Assembly: GCA_900542505.1 (NCBI GenBank)
Contig: UQNV01000005.1
Coordinates: 1-64,000 of the forward strand
Direction of reading: 5' to 3'
From: an uncultured Alistipes sp.
GTDB taxonomy: Bacteria > Bacteroidota > Bacteroidia > Bacteroidales > Rikenellaceae
DNA: 64,000 nt
Below the pieces are notes generated by a model, which had not been told where the DNA came from, searched no databases, and worked only from the letters and a program-made list of their open reading frames with translations. Both the position numbers and the translations under genes were made by a program. Each line of letters opens with the position of its first letter. Within the stretch, counting starts at the first letter, position 1. This document shows positions 33,734 to 43,376 of this stretch, in pieces.

Positions 33734-35668
33734 TCAGAATTTGAGTTCGATGCCGCCCATCGCCGTGGCCCGGGGCATGGGATAGCCGGCATTGATTTCG
33801 TAGCGCTGCGCCAGCAGGTTCTCGCCGCGGGCCCAGAGCGAGAGCCAGCGCGTGGCGCGGAACGAGGCCCGGAGGTTCCACAGCACGAACTCCTCGGTCC
33901 GCACGGGGTCGGTCTGCGTGTAGAGCCCGGCGATGTACTGCACGCCCGTCGTCACGCTCCAGCGCCCCTGCACGAAGGTGGCCCCCACGTAGAGCTTGTG
34001 CTCCGGAGCGGCCGGGATGGGCTGCTCCATGTGCAGGAAGCTGTAGTTGCCGTCGAGCGACCAGTGACGGTCGATGCGCCAGGCGGCCTGCAGCTCGACG
34101 CCCGCATTTTCAATCCGCCCCGAGTTCTGGTTGAGCATGCCGCTGCCGTTGGGGTTGGGGAGGGTCAGGATGAGGTTCTTGCCGTCGATGTAGAAGAGGT
34201 TCACGCCGTAGCTCAGCCGCCCCAGCCGGTGGCTGAAGGCCACCTCGTAGTTCCACATCGACTCGGGACGCAGGTCGGGATTCCGGGGCGGGAACATGTG
34301 CATCTCGCGCAGCGTCGGATAGCGGAATCCCTTCGAGGCCGAGAACTTCAGTTCGATGCCCGCACCGAGGTGGAAGGCGGCACCCGCCTGGGGCACCCAT
34401 TCGGTCCCCGAGCGGGAGTGGTGGTCGACCCGCAGCCCGGCGTTGAGCGTGAGCCACGAACCGACATCCTGCCGCACGTCGACATATCCGGCCACCTCGT
34501 TCTCGTGCATGTCCACCAGCGGAGAGGTGCTCCCCGCCTGCTCGCCGCTCACATACTCGTTCCAGGCGCGGCCGCCGTAGCGGAACCAGTCGGCACCCAG
34601 CGTGATGCGGCTGCCGCGGAAGAGCTGCAGGCTCTGGTAGAGCGAAGCGCCCATCATGTCGTCGTACGAAAGGAAGCGGTCGTCGGGCGGCAGCTCGCCC
34701 TCCGACGGGGTGTAGCCGTCGTTTATCCGGTGGTCGCCCCAGTTGTAGAAGAGGCTCAGCCCTCCGGAGCTCTTCGCGTAGCGGTTCTCGACGGCCAGCG
34801 AGGCGGCGCCCCGCGTGATGCGCTGGTCACCGTCGAGCAGCCGTGCGCCGACCGGCCCGGGATAGGAGGCGTTGAAGTGCGTCACGTTCACGTCGCCGCG
34901 CAGACTCCAGTGTTCGCCCGCCTCGTAACCCAGCCGCACATTGCCGCCGTACTGTTCGAAGCCCATGTCGGCGCGGTGGCCGTCCGTACGGTTGTACGAA
35001 CCGGAGAGCGTACTCGAGAAACGCCCGCGGCGGATGAGGTTCGTCAACTCGCTCTCCAACGTATTGTAGGAGCCGTAACCAGCCCTGAGGCGGGTCTCCT
35101 CGCCGTCTTCGGCCAGATGGCGGGTGACGATGTTGACCACGCCGCCCATGGCGTTCGAGCCGTAGAGCACCGAAGCGGGTCCGCGCAGCACCTCGACCCG
35201 CTCGGCCAGGAACGACTGGCAGGCGTCGGAGACGGGGTGTCCGAAGATGCCGGCATACTGCGGATGGCCGTCGATGAGCACCATCATCCGCCCCGAGCTG
35301 CCGCTCAGTCCGCGCAGCGAGATGTTGCCCGCCGCGCCGTTCGAGACGCCGTAGCCCATCACACCGCGCGAAGTGACGAAAAGACCCGGCACCTGCTCGC
35401 TCAGCACGGAGAGCAGCGAGGGCTGCTGTGCGCGTTCAATCGTCGGCCGGCCAATGATGGAGACACTCTGCGAGAGGTGGCGCGGCTCGGTCACCGTGCG
35501 GGCACCGGTCACCACCACCTCACCGATTGCATAGCTCCGCGCCGGGCGGAGCGAATCCTGAGCGGGCGTGGCATCCGGCAGCGCATGGTCCGCCTCGCGG
35601 GCCTGAGCCGCGAGGCTGCATCCCGCGGCAAGGAGCAGCGTCAGAATCCGATTCGAAAGGTTCTTCAT
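33734..35668 (-). CDS. TonB-dependent outer-membrane receptor (siderophore/vitamin class)
   Basis: A receptor of 644 residues without the carboxypeptidase-like domain of SusC proteins. Signal ending in LAAQA, then a TonB box YAIGEVVVTGA, plug with SNGAAGNISLRGLSGSSGRMMVLIDGHP and VEVLRGPASVLYGSNAMGGVVNIVTRH, and a barrel ending in IELKF. The size and plug resemble BtuB/FepA-like receptors for metal chelates or vitamins. No riboswitch is visible upstream, in contrast to btuB at 39041. Probably cotranscribed with the DUF362 gene, so the substrate is more likely a metal or cofactor than a glycan. Confidence 0.88.
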   Translation of the reverse strand: MKNLSNRILTLLLAAGCSLAAQAREADHALPDATPAQDSLRPARSYAIGEVVVTGARTVTEPRHLSQSVSIIGRPTIERAQQPSLLSVLSEQVPGLFVTSRGVMGYGVSNGAAGNISLRGLSGSSGRMMVLIDGHPQYAGIFGHPVSDACQSFLAERVEVLRGPASVLYGSNAMGGVVNIVTRHLAEDGEETRLRAGYGSYNTLESELTNLIRRGRFSSTLSGSYNRTDGHRADMGFEQYGGNVRLGYEAGEHWSLRGDVNVTHFNASYPGPVGARLLDGDQRITRGAASLAVENRYAKSSGGLSLFYNWGDHRINDGYTPSEGELPPDDRFLSYDDMMGASLYQSLQLFRGSRITLGADWFRYGGRAWNEYVSGEQAGSTSPLVDMHENEVAGYVDVRQDVGSWLTLNAGLRVDHHSRSGTEWVPQAGAAFHLGAGIELKFSASKGFRYPTLREMHMFPPRNPDLRPESMWNYEVAFSHRLGRLSYGVNLFYIDGKNLILTLPNPNGSGMLNQNSGRIENAGVELQAAWRIDRHWSLDGNYSFLHMEQPIPAAPEHKLYVGATFVQGRWSVTTGVQYIAGLYTQTDPVRTEEFVLWNLRASFRATRWLSLWARGENLLAQRYEINAGYPMPRATAMGGIELKF

Positions 35669-35714
35669 GATTCAAGTTTTCGGAGCGAGGCGCGCAGCGC
35701 CTTTGCCCATGATA

Positions 35715-35734
35715 CAAAGATAGTTCAAATGAAC
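35715..35734 (-). promoter_or_regulatory. -7 box and adjacent inverted repeat for the TonB receptor gene
   Basis: TATCTTTG on the minus strand (35722-35715) matches the -7 consensus. Directly upstream is GTTCA-AA-TGAAC (35723-35734), a perfect 5+5 palindrome inside the promoter spacer and a possible repressor site. No clear -33 is visible. The rest of 35735-36002 contains only the hairpins described next. Confidence 0.45.
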
Positions 35735-35938
35735 GGTTCGGCTGCACGCCGGGGTCCGGAAATTCACCGGAAACCGGCCGGCGTCTTTTCGTCGGCACAG
35801 CATCGGCAGCCCGGGGAAGGCCCCGCGTGTCGGCACCCTCCTCCACGATGCAAAATTAAGCGGCAGCCGCCCGCAACCGCCTATCCCGATTACGGGATAC
35901 CCTACCCGTTTTACGGATTGTCGCCCGGCGCACAACGG

Positions 35939-35976
35939 CAGCACCCTCCGTCCCGTTGTCGGGACGGAGGGTGCTG
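35939..35976 (-). terminator. Terminator of the amylomaltase gene
   Basis: Perfect 17-bp stem (CAGCACCCTCCGTCCCG and complement) with a 4-base loop, 26 bases past the malQ stop on the minus strand. A separate small palindrome TATCCCG-ATTA-CGGGATA lies at 35882-35899. Confidence 0.8.
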
Positions 35977-36002
35977 TCCGATTCGAATGCCGGAGGGCGG
36001 CG

Positions 36003-38615
36003 TCAATTCCGGCCGCTGACGGCAATCATGTCGCAGAGCGTCGTGTTGAAATCCTCGGCTTCGAGCAGCTGCTCGAGCGTCAGGTGCATGCGGTAGCGCC
36101 AGTAGTAGCGGGGAATGGCCGGGACGTTGATGCGCTCCTTTTCGGGGTCGGCCGCGCGCAGCCCCTCATCCATCGCAAGCCAGTCCTGCAGCGGCAGGAT
36201 GGCGAACATGGCGGGCGACGAGAGGTGCATCCCGACGATGCGCCGGCAGAGCCACGGCTCGCACTCTTCGGGAACAGGTCCCTCGCCGTGAAGCACCTCG
36301 CGGTAGAAGCGCTCCGTCACGGTGCGCTCCTCGCGCCACCAGGCGCGCAGCGGCGTCATGTCGTGGGTCGAGGTCGAGCAGACGCACAGGTAGGGATAAT
36401 CGGCCGTCGAGGCGAAGCTCGCACCCGCCGTCTTGGGCATGCGCTGGATTTCGAGCGAGAGAATCTGCAGCATGCGCATCGTCTCGGGCACGCAGTCGGG
36501 TATCATGCCGAGGTCCTCACCGCAGGCGAGCATGTCGGTGGCCGTGAGCAGCACGGGCAGCTTGCGCAGTGCCGAATCGCGCCAGAAGAGGTCGTGACGG
36601 CGGTAGAAGAAGTCGTCGTGCAGCCGCGCGAAGGCCTCCTGCAGCCAGGCGGGCAGCCGCCGGTACGAGTGGGTCGAGCCGCCCGCAATACGCGGGTGGT
36701 AATGCCCCCTGCGGTAGGGGTCCTCGACGAAGAGCACGTCGTCGAGCAGCGTCAACAACCCCTCGCGCATGCGACGGTCGTGCTCCCCGTCGCCCGGATA
36801 GCGGGCCGCCGCGCCGCGCTGCGTCGAGCACGAGGCGACGAGCCGGCCGCCGCGGATGCAGTCGCGCCGCACCTCGTCGGCCAGGTCGCCGAAAATCGCC
36901 ACGAGCGTCTGCTCGTCGAGCGGTGGAGTCGTATACCGGCCATCCGAGAGGTCAAACCCCATGCGGCGCAGCTCCCCGGCCTCATAGGGCATCGCCGGAT
37001 TGAAGTGGCCCACGAGGCCGTGGAGCGCCCCGGCGGGAATCTCCCAGATGCGGAAGAAGCCGAGGATATGGTCGATGCGGTAGGCGTCGAAGTATTCGGA
37101 CATCTTGTGCAGCCGCGAGCGCCACCAGGCGAAGTGGTCGCGCGCCATGCGCTCCCAGTCGTAGGTCGGGAAGCCCCAGTTCTGCCCCACTGCCGAGAAG
37201 GCGTCGGGCGGCGCTCCGGCCTGCAAATCGAGGTGGAACAGACGCGGCGACTGCCACGCGTCGGCACTCGTGCGGCCGATGCCGATGGGCAGGTCGCCCT
37301 TGAGGACGATGCCGCGGCTGTGGGCATAGCGGCTCACCTCCGAGAGCTGGAGGTGGAGATGGTACTGCACCCAGCAGTGGAAGCCCACCTCGCGGCCGTG
37401 GGCCATGCAGTAGGCCTCGACCTTGCGCCGCTCGTAGCGGGCATAGGGTCCCCACTGCGCGAAGTCGGCCGAGCCGTACTCGTCGCGCAGGCAGCGGTAG
37501 GCGGCATAGGGCAGCAGCCAGTGGCGGTTGGTCTCGACGAAGGCCTTGTAGTCGGCCCGGGACGCCGTGCGCGCTCCGCAGCGGGCGAAGGCCGCACGCA
37601 GCAGCCGCTCCTTGGTGCGGTTGACCCGCTCGTAGTCGACCTCCCCGAGCGCGTTCAGCTCGTCGCGCAGACGGCGGTATTCGTCATCCTCGGCAACGCC
37701 CGCCGCCGTCAGGCGGAGGAACTGGGGATGGAGCGCATAGATGGAGTTGGCGTTGTAGGGATAGGAGTCCTCCCACGTGCCGCTCATCGTGGTGTCGTTG
37801 ACCGGCAGCAGCTGAATCACGCGCTGGCGTGTCGCCGCAGCCCAGTCGACAAGCAGCTTGAGGTCGAGGAACTCCCCGACGCCGAAGCTCTCGCGCGAGC
37901 GGAGCGAAAAGACCGGTATGGCCGTTCCGGCGCTCCGCCAGCGACGTTCCGGAAAGCGCGGCTGCAGCGAGGCATCGACAAGGAACCCGTCACCCGCCGG
38001 AGTGCTCCAGCGGCGGTTCTCACCCTCTTCCCACAACAGGGGACGCACCTCTCCGCGGCCGACGACCACCAGTTTGTAGGCCGCCCCCTCGGGAAGCGAC
38101 AACGCGCAGCTCCATTCGGGAAAGGCCGCATCGTCGAACGGCAGCGCGCGCTGCCAGTTGTCGATGCACTCCGAGGCGAGGCCCAGCCGCTCGTCGGGAC
38201 GGATGTCGGGCGCCACGACCCGCAGCAGCACACCCTGCTGCGGATGCAGCCCGCGGGCCGGCCGACCAGCCCGCGACGGCGCAGCCGTTCGGGCGAAGAT
38301 GCCGCGCGTAAAGGCCGCCGAGCGGAAAGGGGCGTCGGCGGGAAGCTCCTGCCAGCAGTCCCTGATGCGGAGCCGGCGCAGCGGCGGCAGGTCGCCGAGA
38401 CGCAGACGGTGCGGATACCACTCGGTGCGGATGCACGCGCCCGCGCATTCGACGGCATAGCGGTAGGAGGCCCCGTCGTCCGCACGGCGGCATTCGGCCG
38501 TCCCGCTCCAGATTCCGTTATCGGCATATTGCAGGGCGATGCGGCGCTTGCCGAGAAGCAGGACGAGCTCTTCGCCCCACCGGGTGCGGTATTCGATTTC
38601 GAAGGTGATTTTCAT
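36003..38615 (-). CDS. malQ: 4-alpha-glucanotransferase (GH77) with N-terminal starch-binding modules
   Basis: Amylomaltase disproportionates alpha-1,4-glucans in the cytoplasm. The 870-residue length, with about 260 extra N-terminal residues (ITFEIEYRTRWGEELVLLLG begins a CBM20-like module; a second follows), is the long plant-DPE2-like form common in Bacteroidota. Catalytic features: nucleophile in DAYRIDHILGFFR (about 512), acid/base Glu in CGEDLGMIP (about 700), and the third carboxylate in CSTSTHDMTPLRAWW. VFSLRSRESFGVGEF marks the start of the barrel. The ATG at 38615 directly opens the binding module. It has no operon partner: a terminator follows and its own -7 box precedes. Confidence 0.93.
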   Translation of the reverse strand: MKITFEIEYRTRWGEELVLLLGKRRIALQYADNGIWSGTAECRRADDGASYRYAVECAGACIRTEWYPHRLRLGDLPPLRRLRIRDCWQELPADAPFRSAAFTRGIFARTAAPSRAGRPARGLHPQQGVLLRVVAPDIRPDERLGLASECIDNWQRALPFDDAAFPEWSCALSLPEGAAYKLVVVGRGEVRPLLWEEGENRRWSTPAGDGFLVDASLQPRFPERRWRSAGTAIPVFSLRSRESFGVGEFLDLKLLVDWAAATRQRVIQLLPVNDTTMSGTWEDSYPYNANSIYALHPQFLRLTAAGVAEDDEYRRLRDELNALGEVDYERVNRTKERLLRAAFARCGARTASRADYKAFVETNRHWLLPYAAYRCLRDEYGSADFAQWGPYARYERRKVEAYCMAHGREVGFHCWVQYHLHLQLSEVSRYAHSRGIVLKGDLPIGIGRTSADAWQSPRLFHLDLQAGAPPDAFSAVGQNWGFPTYDWERMARDHFAWWRSRLHKMSEYFDAYRIDHILGFFRIWEIPAGALHGLVGHFNPAMPYEAGELRRMGFDLSDGRYTTPPLDEQTLVAIFGDLADEVRRDCIRGGRLVASCSTQRGAAARYPGDGEHDRRMREGLLTLLDDVLFVEDPYRRGHYHPRIAGGSTHSYRRLPAWLQEAFARLHDDFFYRRHDLFWRDSALRKLPVLLTATDMLACGEDLGMIPDCVPETMRMLQILSLEIQRMPKTAGASFASTADYPYLCVCSTSTHDMTPLRAWWREERTVTERFYREVLHGEGPVPEECEPWLCRRIVGMHLSSPAMFAILPLQDWLAMDEGLRAADPEKERINVPAIPRYYWRYRMHLTLEQLLEAEDFNTTLCDMIAVSGRN

Positions 38616-38651
38616 AAGTCGGGTCGTTTGATTCGGCCGTTTCCGGCCACA

Positions 38652-38659
38652 CAAAAATA
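38652..38659 (-). promoter_or_regulatory. -7 box of malQ
   Basis: TATTTTTG on the minus strand, 36 bases before the malQ start codon. The -33 element is not obvious. Confidence 0.45.
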
Positions 38660-38803
38660 AAAAATTTGCCCGCATTACGGGCCCAGCCCCTCAAAAAAAA
38701 TTGCAGCCGCCCAAGCGGCTAAGCCTCAGCGAGATGGGAGGGCCGGGATGGTCCCGCGCCGAAAAAATCGCGCCGCAACCGCTCCCGAAACGGAAAAAAA
38801 GCC

Positions 38804-38811
38804 TATCTTTG
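38804..38811 (+). promoter_or_regulatory. -7 box upstream of the B12 riboswitch
   Basis: TATCTTTG, a full match, placing a transcription start near 38818, where the conserved riboswitch begins. This agreement supports both calls. Confidence 0.6.
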
Positions 38812-38817
38812 CGACCG

Positions 38818-38987
38818 ATTGGTTCCGTAGAGACCCTTCCGGTCTCATGGATTAAAAGGGAATCGGGTGCAAGTCCCGAACAGTCCCGCTGCTGTGAAGC
38901 TCCACCAATTCTGACGAACATCATGACCACTGACACGACGTGTCGGGAAGGTTTCGCAGAAGGAGTCAGTCAGAAGACCTGCCATCG
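38818..38987 (+). ncRNA. Cobalamin (B12) riboswitch controlling btuB
   Basis: The core has the B12-box features in order: GGGAATCGGGTGCAAGTCCC, then the C-G-CCCGCTGCTGTGA segment (38881-38897), ACCACTG (38927-38933), CGGGAAGG, and the closing AGTCAGAAGACCTGCC (38966-38985). These are the invariant blocks of the adenosylcobalamin aptamer class. It sits between a -7 box and the btuB start at 39041. B12 binding is expected to hide the translation start or terminate transcription, so the locus is expressed when B12 is scarce. Confidence 0.95.
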
Positions 38988-39040
38988 AATTTATACCGTT
39001 TGACCGGGCCCGAGGATAGGACGGTCGAATAGACAGAACG

Positions 39041-41047
39041 ATGTTTTACAGATTTTACGGTTTTCTCAAACTGTTCATACCCGTATGTGCGGGTCTGAAC
39101 CTGTGTCTACAGGCGCAAGCCCAAAGCCTCGACTCGCTCCAGCATGTCGAGGAGGTCGTCATCACGGGTCGCCTCGTGCGCCGCGAGGTGATACCCGTAC
39201 AGGAGCTCTCGGGCAAGGCGCTCCACCGGCTGGGGGCACACAACGTGGCCGACGCGCTGCGTTACTTTTCGGGGGTGCAAATCAAGGACTACGGCGGCGT
39301 GGGCGGTCTGAAGACGGTCAACATCCGCTCGATGGGCACCAACCACGTGGGGGTCTTCTACGACGGCATCGAGCTGGGCAACGCCCAGAACGGCACGGTC
39401 GACCTGGGGCGCTTCTCGCTCGACAACATGGAGGCCATCACGCTCTACAACGGACAGAAGAGCGCCGTTTTCCAGCCGGCCAAGGACTTCGGCTCGTCGG
39501 GGTCGATTTACCTCTAGAGCCGCACGCCCCGTTTCGAGGAGGGGGAGCGCGACCACGTGAAGGCGACCTTCCGGAGCGGCTCGTTCGGCGTCATCAATCC
39601 CGCACTGCTCTGGGAGCACCGCATCACCGACCGCGTGAGCAGCTCGCTCAGCGCCGAATACCTCCGTTCGTCGGGCCGCTACCGCTTCACCTACCGGATG
39701 GAGGAGGGCTACGACACCACGGCCGTGCGCCGCAACGGCGACATCAACGCCCTGCGCGTCGAGGGCGGGACCTACGGCCGGCTCGAGCAGGGATACTGGC
39801 GTGCGAAGGCCTATTTCTACACCTCGGAGCGGGGATATCCCGGCGCCGTGGTGCGCAACAAGTTCTCGCACGAGGACCGTCAGTGGGACACCAACTTTTT
39901 CGTCCAGGGGGCGCTCAAGAAGGACTTCGAGCCGTGGTACAGCCTGCTCGTCAACGCCAAGTACGCCTACGACTACCTCCACTATCTGGCCGACCCCCGC
40001 AAGGACGAGTCCATCATGTACACCGACAACCGCTATTACCAGCAGGAGCTCTACCTCTCGGCGGCCAACCGCTTCACCATCTTCCCCTGGTGGGAGGCGA
40101 GCTTCTCGGCCGACTATCAGTTCAACCTGCTCAACTCCGACATGCGCGACTTCGCCTACCCGCGGCGCCATACGCTGCTGGCCTCCGTGGCCACGGTCCT
40201 GCGCTTCGGGCGCGTCGAGCTCCAGGCCAGCCTGCTCGGGACGCTCGTCCACGACCGCACGCAGGGCGAGGCGGCGCCCGACAAGCAGAAGCTCACCCCG
40301 GCCGTTTTCCTCTCCTGGAAGCCCTTCGCCCGGACCGACTTCAACCTGCGCGCCTTCTACAAGCGGATTTTCCGCATGCCGACGCTCAACGACCTCTACT
40401 ATACGTTTGTGGGCAACGTCAACCTCGACCCCGAATTCACCACGCAGTACGACGTGGGCTTCACCTACGGATGGACATTCGACCGCACCTGGCTGCGCCA
40501 TCTGAGCATCCAGGCCGACGTCTACTACAACGAGGTGGAGAACAAAATCGTCGCCACCCCCACCTCGAACTTCTTCCGCTGGACGATGGTCAATCTGGGC
40601 AACGTCGAAATCCGCGGCGTCGACGCCGCACTCGAGAGCGGCTGGGCCATCGGCCGCGACTTCACGCTCACTGCGCGCCTCAACTACACCTACCAGCAGG
40701 CGCAGGACTTCACCGACCCGACGAGCGAGTTCTACGGCGGGCAGATTCCCTACATCCCGTGGCACAGCGGCTCGGCGGCGCTCAACCTCAACTGGCGGCG
40801 CTGGGAGGCGAGCTACAGCTTCATCTACACCGGCGAACGCTACTCCTCGCAGGCCAACATCGCCTACAACTACCAGCAGCCCTGGTATACGAGCGACCTC
40901 TCGCTGGGGCGCAGCTGGGAGCTGGGGCGCGGCGAGCTGCGCGCCACGCTCGAGGTGAACAACCTGCTCGACCAGCAGTACGAGGTGGTGGCCTGCTACC
41001 CAATGCCCGGCATCAACTTCAAAGTCATCGTGCAATATTCGTTCTGA
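39041..41047 (+). pseudogene. btuB: BtuB-type cobalamin receptor interrupted by an in-frame TAG
   Basis: Read straight through, this is one TonB-dependent receptor of 668 residues. It has a signal ending in LQAQAQ, a TonB box VEEVVITGRLVRREVIPVQELSG, a plug with MGTNHVGVFYDGIELGNAQNG, a full barrel, and a C-terminal VIVQYSF. Codon 159 (39515-39517) is TAG, splitting it into a 158-residue plug fragment and a barrel fragment in the same frame. The residues on either side (SGSIYL, then SRTPRFEEGERDHV) continue a normal plug-to-barrel transition, so nothing else is missing. A CAG to TAG change would explain it. Cobalamin specificity follows from the riboswitch and the BtuG-like gene behind it. 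The gene may be dead, suppressed, or miscalled. Confidence 0.88.
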
Positions 41048-41058
41048 GTACGCATCCC

Positions 41059-42222
41059 ATGAAAAAAAGTCTCGCAAGATTCCTGTTCCGTCCCTGCGTG
41101 CTGCTCGCCGTGCTGCTTGCCGCCGGCGCCTGCCGCAAGGAGCTGCCGATGATTCGCTCCGAGGTGGATTACGTCGCACTGCCGACCACCCCCGAGCGCA
41201 TCGAGGGCTTCTTCCTGCTCAACGAGGGCAACATGGGCAGCAACAAGTGCACCATCGACCACTTCGACGCCCGCAGCGGCGGCTACCGGCGCAACATCTA
41301 CCCGGAGCGCAACCCCGGCGTGGTGAAGGAGCTGGGCGACGTGGGCAACGACCTGGCCATCCACGACCGGCGGCTCTACGCGGTGGTCAACTGCTCGAAC
41401 CTCGTGGAGGTGATGGACGTCTACACGGCCGAGCACATCGGCAGCATCTCGATTCCCAACTGCCGCTACATCGTCTTCGAGGGCGACCGCGCCTACGTGA
41501 GCTCCTATGCCGGGCCGGTGCAGATTGACCCCGAGGCACGTCCGGGCAAGGTGGTCGAAATCGACACCCGCACGCTCGAAATCACCCGCGAGGTGACCGT
41601 CGGCTACCAGCCCGAGGAGATGGTCATCACGGGCGGACGGCTCTACGTGGCCAACTCGGGCGGATACCGCTTCCCCGACTACGACCGCACGGTCTCGGTC
41701 ATCGACCTCGACTCGTTCGAGGTGGTCAACACCATCGACGTGGCCATCAACCTCCACCGCATGGAGCTCGACCGCTACGGCCGCATCTACGTCAGCTCGC
41801 GCGGCGACTACTACGGCACGGGCTCCGACATCTACGTCATCGACGCGGCCTCGGAGCGCGTCATCGGCAGCCTCGGCATCGCCGCCAGCGAGATGTGCAT
41901 CGACGACGACCGGCTCTACATCATCAGCACCGAGTGGAGCTACACCTCGCAGAGCAACGAGGTCTCCTACGCCGTCTACGACACGGCCGAGCAGCGCATC
42001 GTCTCGCACAACTTCATCACCGACGGCACCGACCGGGAGATTGTGCTGCCCTACGGCGTGGCGGTCAACCCCGAGACCAAGGAGCTCTACGTCTGCGACG
42101 CCACCAACTACGTGACGCCGGGCTATCTCTACTGCTTCTCGCCCGAGGGCAAGTTCCGCTGGCGGGTACGCACGGGCGACATCCCGGCCCACATCGCCTT
42201 CTCGCCCGAGCCCTTCTACTGA
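41059..42222 (+). CDS. btuG: BtuG-like beta-propeller surface lipoprotein
   Basis: A lipoprotein of 387 residues (lipobox LAAGAC, Cys25), 11 bases after btuB. The mature part is a run of YVTN/YncE-type propeller blades: EGFFLLNEGNMGSNKCTID, LAIHDRRLYAVVNCSNLVEVMD, RYIVFEGDRAYVSSYAGPVQI, KVVEIDTRTLEITREVTVG, EEMVITGGRLYVANSGG and so on, giving about seven repeats. In Bacteroides, BtuG is a seven-bladed surface protein that binds B12 with extreme affinity and feeds BtuB. Position and fold make this a good homologue. Whether it retains high-affinity binding is untested. Confidence 0.82.
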   Translation: MKKSLARFLFRPCVLLAVLLAAGACRKELPMIRSEVDYVALPTTPERIEGFFLLNEGNMGSNKCTIDHFDARSGGYRRNIYPERNPGVVKELGDVGNDLAIHDRRLYAVVNCSNLVEVMDVYTAEHIGSISIPNCRYIVFEGDRAYVSSYAGPVQIDPEARPGKVVEIDTRTLEITREVTVGYQPEEMVITGGRLYVANSGGYRFPDYDRTVSVIDLDSFEVVNTIDVAINLHRMELDRYGRIYVSSRGDYYGTGSDIYVIDAASERVIGSLGIAASEMCIDDDRLYIISTEWSYTSQSNEVSYAVYDTAEQRIVSHNFITDGTDREIVLPYGVAVNPETKELYVCDATNYVTPGYLYCFSPEGKFRWRVRTGDIPAHIAFSPEPFY

Positions 42223-42278
42223 TGCGGCCCGCACGGCACAGCAATCCGACAAAAAACGACAAATATCCCATAAAAAAC

Positions 42279-43307
42279 ATGAAACAGATTCTTCCGAACA
42301 ACCGGTTCTGCCGCGTTTCGGCCGCCCTTGTGCTGGCCCTTGCGACACTCTCCTGCTCGTCGGACGAGGGAGGCGACACCCCTTCGACGGGCAAGGCCAC
42401 GCCCTACGTCACGCGCGTCGTGGAGTTCCGCCCCGCCCCGGGGCAGTTCGTCAACCAGCTGCCCGAATACCGCGAGGGCGACACGCCCGAGGATATGAAC
42501 CGCAAGGCGCTCGAAGCCATCGGCAACAACCGGCGGGGCATGGTCTCGCTCGGCGGCTTCGGCGGCTACATCGTCGTCGGCTTCGACCACACCATCGAGA
42601 ACAAACCCGGACTGTGCGATTTCCGCGTGCTGGGCAACGCCTTCTACGCCAGCGGCCAGAGCGAGTACGGCAGCAGCGAGCCGGGCGTCATCCAGGTGGC
42701 CTGGGACGCCAACTCGAACGGTCGTCCCGACGAGGACGAGTGGTACGAAATCGCGGGCAGTTCCTACCCCACCGCCGCCGAGTCGTGGCTCGACAAGGCG
42801 GACGAGGCGGGCAACGACATCCGCACCGTACGCGGCTACAGCATCACCTACTACCGTCCGGCACAGGAGCCAGGAGCACCCACCGAGGAGTACATCCGCT
42901 GGGAGGACAACCAGCAGCAGACGGGCTACATCGCCATGAATGCGACGCACCTGCAGTCCTACTTCCCGCAGTGGCTCGATGACGAAGAGCTCACCTTCGA
43001 GGGGACGCGCCTGCCGCAGAACGGCATCGACCTGAGCGGCGCGGGGACCAACTACGCCCTCTACCGCTTCGCCTTCGGCTATGCCGACAACGACACCAAC
43101 GAGAGCGACGCCTCGGCCATCGACATCGACTGGGCGGTCGACGCCTCGGGGGCGCCGGTCCACCTGCCCGGCGTGGATTTCATCCGCATCCACACGGGCG
43201 TCAACCAGGTGAACGGCTGGCTCGGCGAGTGCTCGACCGAGGTGATGGGCGTCACCGACCTCCATCTGGCGGGCGAACAAATCGCAAGCGACGGCCTCGG
43301 ACGGTAG
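42279..43307 (+). CDS. Surface lipoprotein of the B12 locus
   Basis: A protein of 342 residues with a lipoprotein signal (Cys26, ALATLSC). No catalytic motif is seen. Features include VSLGGFGGYIVVGFDHTIENKPGL, PGVIQVAWDANSNGRPDEDEW (an acidic Asp-Asn loop that looks calcium-binding) and a C-terminal VDFIRIHTGVNQVNGWLGECSTEV. Similar surface proteins accompany btuB/btuG sets in Bacteroidota. A substrate-presentation or B12-binding accessory role is inferred only from that context. Confidence 0.65.
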   Translation: MKQILPNNRFCRVSAALVLALATLSCSSDEGGDTPSTGKATPYVTRVVEFRPAPGQFVNQLPEYREGDTPEDMNRKALEAIGNNRRGMVSLGGFGGYIVVGFDHTIENKPGLCDFRVLGNAFYASGQSEYGSSEPGVIQVAWDANSNGRPDEDEWYEIAGSSYPTAAESWLDKADEAGNDIRTVRGYSITYYRPAQEPGAPTEEYIRWEDNQQQTGYIAMNATHLQSYFPQWLDDEELTFEGTRLPQNGIDLSGAGTNYALYRFAFGYADNDTNESDASAIDIDWAVDASGAPVHLPGVDFIRIHTGVNQVNGWLGECSTEVMGVTDLHLAGEQIASDGLGR

Positions 43308-43376
43308 CGACGACAGCCAAACGACAACGACAAAACGACAACAACACATCTTTTCCCCATTTTCAACATTTTCAAC

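Noticed and set aside
39557..41047. Barrel part of btuB as an independent gene with a GTG start
   Set aside because: It is in the same frame as the plug fragment, lacks a signal peptide and TonB box, and begins in mid-barrel sequence. One interrupted gene is the better model.
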